A stretch of DNA of 13,553 bases from Gemmatimonas sp. (GTDB lineage Bacteria > Gemmatimonadota > Gemmatimonadetes > Gemmatimonadales > Gemmatimonadaceae), in the NCBI RefSeq assembly GCF_031426495.1, contig NZ_JANPLK010000096.1, positions 1 through 13,553 of the forward strand, given 5' to 3'. The notes beneath the pieces are model-generated. The model did not search any database. It was not told the DNA's origin and worked only from the letters and a program-made list of their open reading frames with translations. Position numbers and translations under genes: made by a program. Below, piece by piece: positions 5,422 through 13,535 of this stretch (positions are counted from its first letter, which is position 1; the number at the start of each line of letters is the position of its first letter).

Positions 5422-7857
5422 ATGACGCTTCGCTCGGTGCTGTCGCTCATCCTCTCGCTCTGTGTCAGCCAGACTGCATTCACGCCGGCCGCGTTCGCGC
5501 AGTCGCCGGCCAACGGCGTCACGCTCTTCGGCAAGGTGCAGGACGCCCAGACCAAGGCGGCGCTGCCGTTTCTCACCCTCCAGCTGCAAACGGAGAAGGA
5601 CAGCGCGTTCGTGGGCGGACGGCTCACGAACGAGCAGGGCGCGTTCACATTCACGGGGCTCAAGAAGGGCACCTACGTGCTGGTCGTTCGCTCGATTGGC
5701 TACCAGCCCATCCGCCAACGGGTCCTGATCGGTGAGCTGAGTGCGTTCCTCGACCTTGGCACCATCCTGATGGTCAAGGAGGTCCGCGTGCTCGGCGATG
5801 TCAAAGTGACCGCCAACGCCGACGCGGTGGCCGGCACGATGGACAAGAAGTCGTTCACGGTCTCCGACAACATCAGTCAGTCTGGTGGTTCGGTGTTGCA
5901 GGCGATGTCGACGTTGCCTGGTGTGACGGTAGCGCAGGACGGCAAAGTGCAGGTGCGCGGCAGTGACAAGGTGGTGGTATTGATCGACGGCAAGCAGACC
6001 GCGCTCACCGGCTTCGGCTCACAGAACGGACTGGACAATCTCCCGGCGTCGGCCCTCGAGCGTATCGAGATCATCAACAACCCCTCGGCCAAGTTCGACG
6101 CGAATGCCAGCGCCGGTATCATCAATCTGATTTTCAAGAAGCAGGAGCAGGAAGGATTCAACGGCAAGATCGGCGTGATGGGCGGCGCCGGTGCGCTGTG
6201 GATGAAGAAGGAAAACCTGCCCACCATTCGGCCGCAGTATCGGGGCACGCCGAAGTTCAATCCGTCCGTTGCGGTGAACTATCGGAAGGGCGCCACCAAC
6301 AGCTTTTTGCAGGCGGATTGGCTCTATTCGCCAACGCTGAATAAGAACGAGTTCTCCACGCGCACGTACGACGACGGCACGGTGATCGTGCAGCAGATCA
6401 AGCGCAATCGCCGCACCGACTATGCGACGCTCAACGGCGGTGTGGACCATGCGTTCGATGAGCGCAACACGTTCAGCATATCCGGGCTCTTCAACCGTGA
6501 GAAGATTCTCGACAACGGCGACAATCCGTACTTCAGCGGCACGCTGCAGAATCGCTACCGGTTGTGGCAGTTCCTGGAAGACGAAGTGAAGTACACGGCG
6601 TTCGGCTCGGCGGTGTTCACGCACAAGTTTCAGGAGCCGGGACACTCCCTCGTGTTCACCAGCAACTACTCGTTTCATCGCGAAGACGAGAAGTACTTCT
6701 TCACGAACACCGTACCGACGTTCGTCGGCACGGATGCGTTCAAGTTGCTGTCGGATGAGCATGTGGTCGATTTCAACGCCGACTACACGAAGCCGCTGAA
6801 GCAGGGGCGCGTAGAGGCCGGCTTCAAGGGGCGGTATCGTTCGATCCCGGTGAACATGCAGTTCTTCGCCGGCCAGAACTCACCGCTCGACACCGGCGCC
6901 GGCGGCTGGGCGACCTATCGCGAGACGATTCCGGCGCTGTATGGCACTTATGTGTTCGAGAGTCAGCGCGTTGAGCTCGAGGGTGGCGTCCGGTTTGAGC
7001 AGGTGCAGGTAGACTACGATGTGAACCCCGATCATAACACGTACCAGAGTGATGGCTATCGGTACTTCCAGCCATTTCCGAATGTGCGCGCGGCCTACAA
7101 GTTCGACGACGCGAACAAATTGTCACTGTTTTTCAACCGGCGCGTGGATCGTCCGAACGAAGTCGACATTCGTATCTTCCCCAAGTACGATGAGCCGGAG
7201 CTGATCAAGGTCGGCAACCCGGCGTTGCAGCCGCAGTACTCCACGTCGTCCGAGCTAGGCTACAAAACCAGCTGGTCGAAGGGCAGTGTGTACGCGGCAG
7301 CGTATCATCGCATCGTTGACGGCACCATCACCCGCATTGCGACGCAGGCGCCCGGCAGCGTGCTGCTGTACAACGTGTTCCAGAATGGTGGACGCAGCCG
7401 GAGCACGGGTGCCGAGGTGGTGTGGCAGCAGACGATCTCGCCGCGTCTCTCACTGAGTGCCAACGCCAACGCGTTTCGTCGAAGCATCGACGCCTTCACT
7501 GTCGTCAATCAGTACCCGGTTCCGGTGTCGTATGCGGCGGCGCGTCAAACGCTCACGTCGGGAAACGGCAAACTGAACGCGGTCATCAAGCTGCCGCATG
7601 ATTGGCAGACGCAGATCTCCCAAGTCTATCTCGCTCCGGATCTCCTGCCGCAGGGACGCATCGGAAGCCGCTATTCGCTCGATCTCGGGATGAAGAAGAG
7701 CGTGCAGCAGGGCCGGGGCGAGATCGTGGTGAATGCGACCGACCTGCTGAACACGATGCAGGCCGAGCGAACCATCCGCGGCACGAACTTCCGCCTGGTG
7801 AGCACGGATTACCTCGAGACGCAGGTGGTCCGGGTGGGCTACAACTGGAAGTTCTAG
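5422..7857 (+). CDS. Outer-membrane beta-barrel receptor (TonB-dependent-receptor-like, carboxypeptidase-regulatory-like N-terminus)
   Basis: An 811-residue outer-membrane receptor. Signal peptide 1-26, with likely cleavage AFA|QS. A carboxypeptidase-regulatory-like beta-sandwich spans about 34-118 (TLFGKVQDAQTKAALPF, then GAFTFTGLKKGTYVLVV). A plug domain spans about 138-240 (LQAMSTLPGVTV, VLIDGKQ, LPASALERIEIINNPSAKFD, AGIINLIFKK). The rest is a long beta-barrel of the OMP_b-brl_3 kind, with FFNRRVDRPN and LQPQYSTSSELGYK blocks. It ends in Tyr-Asn-Trp-Lys-Phe, a C-terminal Phe as expected for Bam-assembled barrels. The family imports large or scarce nutrients such as siderophores or oligosaccharides; the ligand here is unknown. 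An in-frame ATG at 5392 would add 10 residues; 5422 is preferred because it gives a clean signal peptide. Neither has a strong Shine-Dalgarno. The stop is 14 bp from the stop of the convergent regulator gene. Confidence 0.92.
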   Translation: MTLRSVLSLILSLCVSQTAFTPAAFAQSPANGVTLFGKVQDAQTKAALPFLTLQLQTEKDSAFVGGRLTNEQGAFTFTGLKKGTYVLVVRSIGYQPIRQRVLIGELSAFLDLGTILMVKEVRVLGDVKVTANADAVAGTMDKKSFTVSDNISQSGGSVLQAMSTLPGVTVAQDGKVQVRGSDKVVVLIDGKQTALTGFGSQNGLDNLPASALERIEIINNPSAKFDANASAGIINLIFKKQEQEGFNGKIGVMGGAGALWMKKENLPTIRPQYRGTPKFNPSVAVNYRKGATNSFLQADWLYSPTLNKNEFSTRTYDDGTVIVQQIKRNRRTDYATLNGGVDHAFDERNTFSISGLFNREKILDNGDNPYFSGTLQNRYRLWQFLEDEVKYTAFGSAVFTHKFQEPGHSLVFTSNYSFHREDEKYFFTNTVPTFVGTDAFKLLSDEHVVDFNADYTKPLKQGRVEAGFKGRYRSIPVNMQFFAGQNSPLDTGAGGWATYRETIPALYGTYVFESQRVELEGGVRFEQVQVDYDVNPDHNTYQSDGYRYFQPFPNVRAAYKFDDANKLSLFFNRRVDRPNEVDIRIFPKYDEPELIKVGNPALQPQYSTSSELGYKTSWSKGSVYAAAYHRIVDGTITRIATQAPGSVLLYNVFQNGGRSRSTGAEVVWQQTISPRLSLSANANAFRRSIDAFTVVNQYPVPVSYAAARQTLTSGNGKLNAVIKLPHDWQTQISQVYLAPDLLPQGRIGSRYSLDLGMKKSVQQGRGEIVVNATDLLNTMQAERTIRGTNFRLVSTDYLETQVVRVGYNWKF

Positions 7858-7871
7858 CACGCCGCACGACG

Positions 7872-8621
7872 TTACACACCCAGTCGCCGCAGTTCCTGTG
7901 CACGCGCGCGACTGACCGCGAGGAGCTCACCACCGCGCAGTTCGGCGACCATGCCGCCCTTGCCATGACTGCGAAAGGCGAGCACGTGGTCGAGATTGAC
8001 GAGGTGGGCACGATGAATGCGCACGAAGCGCTTGGGATCGAGTTGCGCTTCGAGGCGCGCGAGCGAGAGTGACAGCACGTGACGGCCGCGCTCAACGTGT
8101 GCGATCACATAGTCTCCATCGGCCTCGAACCAGCGCACGTCGGCCACTGGCAGCGGTACGATGGTGCTCCCGTTGCGGATGAAGAGCCGTCGGAGCGGAC
8201 CTTTGCCAAGCATCTCGCCGAGCCGATCGCCCGGGGTATCGGCCGACGGTTCACCCAACGCGACACGGACGCGATCGAGCGTCGCCGTGAGTCGCGCGGC
8301 GCCGAACGGCTTGAGCAGGTAGTCCACCGCGCCAAGTTCGAATGCCGTGACGGCGTGCTCCGCATACGCCGTCGTGAAGACCGCGAATGGACTCCTCGTG
8401 AGGCGCGCGAGCACTTCGGTGCCGAGCAGTCCGGGCATTTGGATGTCGAGAAAGACGAGCTCGGGTTGCAGCCGTTCAATGCTCTCGATCGCCGAGAGTC
8501 CGTGCGCCGCCTCACCGACCACGTCGATCCAGTCGAAGGCGCCGAGCATGCGTCGAAGGCCAGCGCGGGCGATCGCTTCATCGTCGGCGATCACCACGCG
8601 CACGCGAGGGTCGATGCTCAT
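7872..8621 (-). CDS. LytTR-family response regulator
   Basis: A 249-residue two-component regulator. The receiver domain spans about 7-122: acidic pocket D13-D14, phospho-acceptor D59 in LVFLDIQMPG, T83/T84 in VFTTAYAEHAV, and K104 in YLLKPF. The LytTR DNA-binding domain spans about 145-249 (RRLFIRNGS, ADVRWFEADGDYV, FVRIHRAHLVNLDHV, then the end LAVSRARAQELRRLGV). All key receiver residues are present, so phosphorylation control is expected. The start ATG overlaps the stop of the kinase gene in ATGA (complement of 8618-8621), and GAGGA lies 9 nt before it. It is the last gene of the three-gene operon. Its targets are not known; the divergent ABC transporter is the obvious candidate. Confidence 0.95.
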   Translation of the reverse strand: MSIDPRVRVVIADDEAIARAGLRRMLGAFDWIDVVGEAAHGLSAIESIERLQPELVFLDIQMPGLLGTEVLARLTRSPFAVFTTAYAEHAVTAFELGAVDYLLKPFGAARLTATLDRVRVALGEPSADTPGDRLGEMLGKGPLRRLFIRNGSTIVPLPVADVRWFEADGDYVIAHVERGRHVLSLSLARLEAQLDPKRFVRIHRAHLVNLDHVLAFRSHGKGGMVAELRGGELLAVSRARAQELRRLGV

Positions 8622-9682
8622 GCGAGGTGGTCCTCATCTTCGATGGGCACGATGACGCGCGCGGTAAACCCATGTCCGGGACGACTGTCGCAGGAGAGGG
8701 TCGCGCGTGGTCCGTACAGCGCGTCGAGCCGTTCGCGCAATCGACGCAACCCCGTGCGGCTACTGTCGGGGTTCACGGACAGATCCGCGCCGGCACCATC
8801 GTCTGCCACGGTCAGCGTGAGCGTCGGGCCGTCGAGCTGCGTTGACACCATGATCCGTGTGGGTTCCACGCGCGACGACGCACCGTGTCGGACGGCGTTC
8901 TCGACCAGTGTTTGCAGCGCGAAGGCGGGGACGAACAGTGCGGACGCTTCCGGTGGTACGTTCCAGTGCACCACGAGTCGCTCGCCAAAGCGTACCTGTT
9001 CGAGCTCTACGTACCGCGACACGAACGCACGCTCTTCCTGAAGCGTGACACGATCGCGATTCTCCTCGAGCACCGTGCGCAACAGCCCCGCCAACCGCTC
9101 CACGCTCTCAGCCGCGAGATCGGGCGCGACCGGGATCAGGTGGACGACACTATGCAGTGCGTTGAAGAGGAAGTGCGGATTGAGTTGACCGCGCAGCGCC
9201 GCGAGTTGCGCGCGCACGGCCGCCGCCTCGGCCTGCGCGGCACGGGCCGTCGCCTGCACGGCGTACGAGACGCCGGCCACCGCCACATAGAGCCAGATGC
9301 CAAGCAGTAGAAATGGGGCTACCAAGGGCGGCGCGGTCAGCACGATGGCGCCGCGCGCGATGCTCTCCACGATGTTTGACAGCACGACCCAGGCAACGGA
9401 GAACCCGATGGCCGCGCAGACCTGCAATAGAATGAATCCGGGTCGGACCGGTCGAGGCCACGGCGTTCGCCCGACGAAGCGCAGGACGACCACACCAAGC
9501 AGCGCCGCGCCAACGATGGCCCTGGTCGAGACGACGAGCGCGCGCGCCAGAGGGACGCCGTGCATCACGGACATCGTAGCCGCATAAAGCGCGAGCACGG
9601 GCAGCCAGCCGATCGCCAGCTGGAGCGAGAACCAGCCGCGCGCGCGGTTGGTGTCAGCGCGCGCGGGCGCAGCGGCCGTCAT
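8618..9682 (-). CDS. LytS-like membrane sensor histidine kinase
   Basis: A 354-residue kinase of the His_kinase (LytS/YehU-like) class, cognate to the LytTR regulator. About four membrane helices lie in the first 145 residues (for example around 18-37, 53-69, 81-103 and 117-137). A short coiled-coil, Ala/Gln/Arg-rich linker (143-164) follows. LNPHFLFNALHSVVHL (167-182) contains the phospho-acceptor H170. FALQTLVENAVRHG (254-267) is the N-box, VADDGAGAD (292-300) is the ATP-lid Asp/Gly block, and TGLRRLRERLDALYG (310-324) with PGHGFTARVIVP closes the ATPase domain. There is no large extracellular domain, so sensing is probably within or at the membrane. The start at 9682 forms an ATGA overlap with the preceding gene; a longer frame from 9739 is rejected for that reason. 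Confidence 0.94.
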   Translation of the reverse strand: MTAAAPARADTNRARGWFSLQLAIGWLPVLALYAATMSVMHGVPLARALVVSTRAIVGAALLGVVVLRFVGRTPWPRPVRPGFILLQVCAAIGFSVAWVVLSNIVESIARGAIVLTAPPLVAPFLLLGIWLYVAVAGVSYAVQATARAAQAEAAAVRAQLAALRGQLNPHFLFNALHSVVHLIPVAPDLAAESVERLAGLLRTVLEENRDRVTLQEERAFVSRYVELEQVRFGERLVVHWNVPPEASALFVPAFALQTLVENAVRHGASSRVEPTRIMVSTQLDGPTLTLTVADDGAGADLSVNPDSSRTGLRRLRERLDALYGPRATLSCDSRPGHGFTARVIVPIEDEDHLA

Positions 9683-10302
9683 CGCGGCGCGGTCGCCGCG
9701 ACGCGACGGGCGGTCATCCGGAGCACGGCCGTCTCCCACGACTTCTCCCCGTCGGAGGAGCGGTCGGCCTGATACTTGAAGCTCGTGGGCGTGATGTCGT
9801 AGAAGCGCACCCGCTGAACATACGCAGAACCATCGGCATCGCGACCTGCGCTACGGATCTGCATCTCACCCTTCGCCCAGGTGGCCGTCGCGGGCGTGTA
9901 GCGCGCCCGGTACACATCGAGCGACATCTGCGACCACACGCGTTGCGTGGCGTCATACAGGCGCGTGCTACGCAGGAAGGCATTGGGATTGCCGGATCCG
10001 TCCACAATGCGGAGTTCGTCGTCGATGCCGAAGCCATCCATCGCACGCCACGCCTTCCAGACCGCACTCAACTTGGGCACGCCGTGAATGCGGGTGGCGA
10101 GCGTGGTCGCCTTCGGCGTCACGGTGACCTCCCACTGGCCGATCAGAAAATCAAACTGCGCCGCCTCGCGTGGTGCCGCCGAGACCGTGCGAGGTGCGGC
10201 TCCGCCTACGGCTCCACCTACGGCTCCGCCACCATGCTGGGCGACGGAAGGAGAAGCGAGCACGACGAGCGATACGAGGGCAGCGACGAGGGGGCGCATC
10301 AT
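9679..10302 (-). CDS. Secreted FLIGQW-type hypothetical protein, first gene of the sensor operon
   Basis: A 207-residue protein with a clear signal peptide (MMRPLVAALVSLVVLASPSVAQ, cleavage likely after SVA). A Gly/Ala-rich spacer (GGGAVGGAVGGAAP) follows, then a folded region starting FDFLIGQWEVTV. The FDFxxGxW start is typical of lipocalin-like DUF1579-type proteins of unknown function. Regularly spaced aromatics (WKAWRAMDG, VWSQMSLDVY, VQRVRFYDITPTSFKYQADRSSDG, SWE) agree with a beta-barrel built of short strands. Exact family assignment is uncertain. The start ATGATG at 10302 has GGAG 6 nt before it. The open frame continues upstream to 10746, but only through the divergent ABC gene. Translational coupling to the kinase (ATGA) suggests that the protein acts with the sensor in the periplasm, for instance as a ligand binder; this is inference. 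Confidence 0.85.
   Translation of the reverse strand: MMRPLVAALVSLVVLASPSVAQHGGGAVGGAVGGAAPRTVSAAPREAAQFDFLIGQWEVTVTPKATTLATRIHGVPKLSAVWKAWRAMDGFGIDDELRIVDGSGNPNAFLRSTRLYDATQRVWSQMSLDVYRARYTPATATWAKGEMQIRSAGRDADGSAYVQRVRFYDITPTSFKYQADRSSDGEKSWETAVLRMTARRVAATAPR
10197..10232. repeat. Three 12-bp tandem units inside the secreted-protein gene
   Basis: CGGCTCCGCCTA, CGGCTCCACCTA and CGGCTCCGCCAC follow each other. On the - strand they encode the GGAVGGAVGGA spacer behind the signal peptide. Unit length is a multiple of three, so copy-number change would alter linker length without frameshift. Confidence 0.75.
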
Positions 10303-10447
10303 AAACGGCTCCGGACGAGTGGGCGCATAGAGTTCACAAACGGAGAGTAGCCTCCCGCGTGCGGGTGGAATGGGTCCCATCGCCGAATGGTCGAACGGGG
10401 CCGACGAACGGCGCCACAACACCCCGCCGTGATCGCATTGTTCGATC
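10303..10447. promoter_or_regulatory. Divergent promoter region between sensor operon and ABC operon
   Basis: This 145-bp spacer must hold promoters for both directions. It contains three CGAAYGG words in direct orientation (10384, 10392, 10405), a CCCGC-GT-GCGGG symmetric site (10354-10365) and a TGATCG/CGATCA inverted repeat at the ABC start. LytTR regulators bind short direct repeats, so the CGAAYGG series is a candidate site. No convincing sigma-70 -10/-35 pair was found. Confidence 0.4.
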
Positions 10448-10448
10448 A
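10430..10448. promoter_or_regulatory. Inverted repeat covering the ABC ATPase start codon
   Basis: TGATCG (10430-10435) and CGATCA (10443-10448) are perfect inverted arms around a 7-nt centre. The last base of the right arm is the A of the start ATG. There is no Shine-Dalgarno in between. It may be an operator or an RNA hairpin limiting translation initiation. Confidence 0.4.
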
Positions 10449-11176
10449 TGCCACCCACCCCCAATACGTCCACTGTCGCATCCCCGCTCATCGTCTTTCG
10501 CGGTGTGAGCAAGCAGTATCCCAGCGCGGCGGGCGCCTTCACGGCGCTGGTCGAGGTCGATCTGGAGATCGGCCGTGGCGAGTTCGTCGCCGTCGTTGGC
10601 GACTCGGGGAGCGGAAAATCCACGCTGCTCTCGCTCGTTGCCGGCATTGACCGCCCGAGTGCGGGCGAGGTGATCGTGAACGGCACGTCGGTGCACGCGT
10701 TGAGCGAGTCCGCCATGTCGGCGTGGCGCGGCGGAGCGGTGGGCATCGTGTTTCAGTTCTTCCAGCTGTTGCCGAGCCTTTCGGTGGCCGAGAACGTCAT
10801 GCTCCCCATGGACTTCTGCGATCGATGGCCCGCGCGGGAACGGCGCGCCCGCGCGATGGCACTACTCGATGCCGTTGGCGTGGCCGATCAGGCTGACAAG
10901 TTGCCCTCTCGGCTCTCGGGTGGACAGCAGCAGCGCGTGGCTATCGCGCGAGCGCTCGCCAACGATCCGCCACTGCTGTTGGCCGACGAACCAACCGGCA
11001 ATCTCGACTCGCGCACCTCGGATGCGGTCCTCGCGCTGTTCTCCGGCATCGTGGCCGACGGCCGCACGGTGGTGCTGGTCACCCATGCACCGAGTGCGAT
11101 GGCACATGCGCATCGTGCGATCACGATCGCCGACGGCCGCGTCGTGCACGATACCGCGAGCGCACTCCGTGCTTAG
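10448..11176 (+). CDS. ABC transporter ATP-binding protein, LolD/MacB type
   Basis: A 242-residue ATPase that powers the FtsX-type permease encoded next. Walker A is GDSGSGKST (51-59), the Q-loop region is VFQFFQLLPSLSVAENV (101-117), the signature is LSGGQ (156-160), Walker B is LLLADEPTGNLDS (176-188) and the H-loop is in VTHAPS (211-216). All catalytic elements are intact. The FQFFQLLPSLS and TGNLDS wording is characteristic of the lipoprotein-release/macrolide-export (type VII, mechanotransmission) class rather than of importers. The ATG at 10448 lacks a Shine-Dalgarno and lies within an inverted repeat. The last 8 nt overlap the permease start, so the two are translationally coupled. The operon is divergent from the LytS/LytTR operon, its likely regulator. 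The substrate is unknown. Confidence 0.95.
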   Translation: MPPTPNTSTVASPLIVFRGVSKQYPSAAGAFTALVEVDLEIGRGEFVAVVGDSGSGKSTLLSLVAGIDRPSAGEVIVNGTSVHALSESAMSAWRGGAVGIVFQFFQLLPSLSVAENVMLPMDFCDRWPARERRARAMALLDAVGVADQADKLPSRLSGGQQQRVAIARALANDPPLLLADEPTGNLDSRTSDAVLALFSGIVADGRTVVLVTHAPSAMAHAHRAITIADGRVVHDTASALRA

Positions 11177-13535
11177 TCCACGTTGGCGCAAAGCGCTGGG
11201 CGATCTTCGGCAACATGGCGGACGCACCGCGCTGGTGGTCGTGGCGATCGCCACCGGACTCGCCGCTGCCGGCACGATCCTGAACGCGTGGGCGCTGGTG
11301 CAGGTCGCAACCAAAGACGGGTATCTGGCCAGCGACCCTGCGGCGGCCACGATCCGTGTCGACGCGGTGGACGACGCGATGCTATCGCTCGCGCGCGCCG
11401 TCCCCGGTGTTCGCGACGTGCAGGCGCGACGCACGACCATGGCCCGCGCGCAGGTGGCCGGTGCGACGGTGACGGCGATGCTGTTCACGGTGGACCCACG
11501 TGAAGCGGTACGCATTGGTGCGGTCACATGGGAGAGCGGTGCACCCCCAACCGATGGCACGCTCACGGTCGAACGTTCATCGCTCGACTTCTCCGGTGCC
11601 GTCGTTGGCGAAGAGGTCATGCTCAGCGTCGGTGATGCGCCGCCGGCCGCCGCAACTGTGCGCGCCGTGGCGCGCGACGTTGGCCTCGCCCCCGGCTGGA
11701 TGGAGCACGTGCTGTATGGGTTTGTCTCACCGGCAACGCTCACCCAACTCGGGGCACCGAACGCGCTGAATGAGCTGCGCGTGGTGTTCGACGATGGCGC
11801 GCTCGATCAGGCCGGGGTGCGAGCGCTCGCCTTCCGGCTGAGGGCAGCCATCGAAGCTACAGGACACATGGTGCGCGATGTGGATGTCCCGGTGCCGGGC
11901 GAGCACATTCATGCGGCGCAGATGGACTCGTTGCTCTACACACAGTTTGCGTTCGCGGTGCTCGCAATGGTGTTGAGTGCGTTCCTGGTCGTCAATCTGG
12001 TGACCGCCATGCTGGTAGGGCAGACGCGCGAGATCGGCGTGATGAAGGCGCTCGGCGCGCGACCGCATCAGCTGGCCCTGATGTACCTCGCGGTGGCCGC
12101 CGCGCTTGGCATCGCGGCGGCCGCCCTTGCGGTGCCAATCGGGTTGATCGCCGGACGAGAGTACGCGACGCTCAAGGCCGAAATGCTCAACTTCGATCTC
12201 AGCGGCTACGCGGTGCCGTGGTGGGTGATCGTGCTTGAAGTCGGTGTCGCGGTACTGTTGCCTGTGATCGCCGCGGCCGTTCCGGTCTGGCGCGGCTGTC
12301 GTGTGCCCGTGAACGACGCCCTACGTGATGTCGGTATCGTGGGTGCTGGCCTCGGTGCACGCGCACTGCGCGTGCGTGGGCTACCACGACCCCTCCTGCT
12401 CGCGCTGCGCAACACGTTCCGCCGAACGCAGCGCACTCTCCTGACGCTCGGCACCCTCTCGCTTGGTGGGGCCGTCTACCTTGGCGCCACCAATCTGCGG
12501 GCGGCGGTGCTCGGTGTCACCGACGCGATCTTTGCTGCAAACCACTACGACTTCACGCTGCGACTGGCGGTGCCGGGAAATGCCGATTCACTCGAAGCGA
12601 TCGCACGCGCGGTGGACGGTGTGGCGGGAGTGGAAGCGTGGACCGCGGTGCGTGCTTCGCTCGATCACGGTAACGGGACCGTTGGCAACACGTTCGTGAT
12701 CACCGCGCCACCAGCCGCGACGCGCTTGTTGCAACCCGAGATTGAGGAGGGACGATGGCTGCGTGCCAACGACCAGCGCGCGCTCGTGATCGGGCGCGCG
12801 TTGCAACGAGCCGAGCCGCAGCTGCGCGTGGGGATGCAGGTGCCGCTAATGGTCAACGGCGCGGTCGCGCGATGGACGATCGTTGGGGTGGCGAGTGGCG
12901 GGCCCAGCGTGTCGGCATACGCGTCGCGCGAAGCGGTAAGCGAGATACTAGGTATCCGCGGGGCAGCCAGCGGCTCGTCACTCGTGGTGAAGAGTACCTA
13001 CGAGGGCGAGGCGTCACGGCTCGATTTGATTGCGCGCCTGCGAACGGCGCTGGCCGAGCATGGACAGGTAGTGAGCGCGAGTACGATGCTGTCGGAGGCG
13101 AAGCGAGGGGTCGATGACCATCTGCTGATGGTGGTGTCGTTTCTTGGCGTGATGGGATGGGTGATGATTCTCGTGGGGGGCCTCGCGCTCGCCTCGACGA
13201 TGGGACTCGCCGTGCTGGAGCGGACGCGGGAGATCGGCGTGCTCCGCGCGATTGGGGCGCGGCATGGATCGATCTTCGCGCTGGTGCAAGTGGAAGGACT
13301 GACGATCGCGCTGCTGAGTTGGCTGGCGGCCATCCCGTTGTCGATTCCCATGAGTCGTGCGCTGGGCGCAGCGTTCAGTCGGATCATGCTGCCGGTGCCC
13401 GCGCGCTACGCGCCCGACGCGAGTGGTGTGATCATTTGGCTGGGGCTGGTGACCATCGTGTCGATGGCGGCGTGCGCGTGGCCGGCGATGCGGGCGATGC
13501 GCGTCCCCACGGCGGCGGCGCTGGCGTACGAGTGA
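11169..13535 (+). CDS. ABC transporter permease with two FtsX domains
   Basis: A 788-residue inner-membrane permease. It is built of two related halves, each with one helix, a large periplasmic region and three more helices. Half 1: first helix about 20-42, periplasmic part to about 250, FtsX core about 255-385 with GQTREIGVMKALGARPHQL. Half 2: helix about 423-447, periplasmic part, FtsX core about 651-788 with ERTREIGVLRAIGARHGS. The TREIGVxxAxGA coupling loop in both halves contacts the ATPase. Such eight-helix fused permeases pair with one ATPase and transmit force to periplasmic substrates or partners, as in lipoprotein or peptide handling. The start is GTG 11169, overlapping the ATPase end by 8 nt; the frame is open further left but only inside the ATPase gene. 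No adaptor (MFP/HlyD) gene is visible; one could lie past the window end. Confidence 0.92.
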   Translation: MLSPRWRKALGDLRQHGGRTALVVVAIATGLAAAGTILNAWALVQVATKDGYLASDPAAATIRVDAVDDAMLSLARAVPGVRDVQARRTTMARAQVAGATVTAMLFTVDPREAVRIGAVTWESGAPPTDGTLTVERSSLDFSGAVVGEEVMLSVGDAPPAAATVRAVARDVGLAPGWMEHVLYGFVSPATLTQLGAPNALNELRVVFDDGALDQAGVRALAFRLRAAIEATGHMVRDVDVPVPGEHIHAAQMDSLLYTQFAFAVLAMVLSAFLVVNLVTAMLVGQTREIGVMKALGARPHQLALMYLAVAAALGIAAAALAVPIGLIAGREYATLKAEMLNFDLSGYAVPWWVIVLEVGVAVLLPVIAAAVPVWRGCRVPVNDALRDVGIVGAGLGARALRVRGLPRPLLLALRNTFRRTQRTLLTLGTLSLGGAVYLGATNLRAAVLGVTDAIFAANHYDFTLRLAVPGNADSLEAIARAVDGVAGVEAWTAVRASLDHGNGTVGNTFVITAPPAATRLLQPEIEEGRWLRANDQRALVIGRALQRAEPQLRVGMQVPLMVNGAVARWTIVGVASGGPSVSAYASREAVSEILGIRGAASGSSLVVKSTYEGEASRLDLIARLRTALAEHGQVVSASTMLSEAKRGVDDHLLMVVSFLGVMGWVMILVGGLALASTMGLAVLERTREIGVLRAIGARHGSIFALVQVEGLTIALLSWLAAIPLSIPMSRALGAAFSRIMLPVPARYAPDASGVIIWLGLVTIVSMAACAWPAMRAMRVPTAAALAYE

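Noticed and set aside
7858..7871. Shared terminator between the convergent receptor and regulator genes
   Set aside because: The spacer is just 14 bp and shows no stem or T-run.
8079..9041. 320-residue + strand open frame opposite the kinase and regulator genes
   Set aside because: Antisense to two genes with complete family motifs; no recognisable domain and Arg-rich composition.
9683..9739. 19-residue N-terminal extension of the histidine kinase
   Set aside because: The ATGA overlap at 9679-9682 gives a better start, and the extension is a charged stretch lying inside the preceding gene.
10303..10746. Upstream extension of the secreted-protein gene
   Set aside because: It crosses the divergent promoter region and the ABC ATPase gene and would bury the clear signal peptide.
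10869..11168. 100-residue N-terminal extension of the FtsX permease
   Set aside because: It lies entirely within the ATPase gene in another frame; the GTG at 11169 immediately precedes the family's usual N-terminus (PRWRKALGDL).
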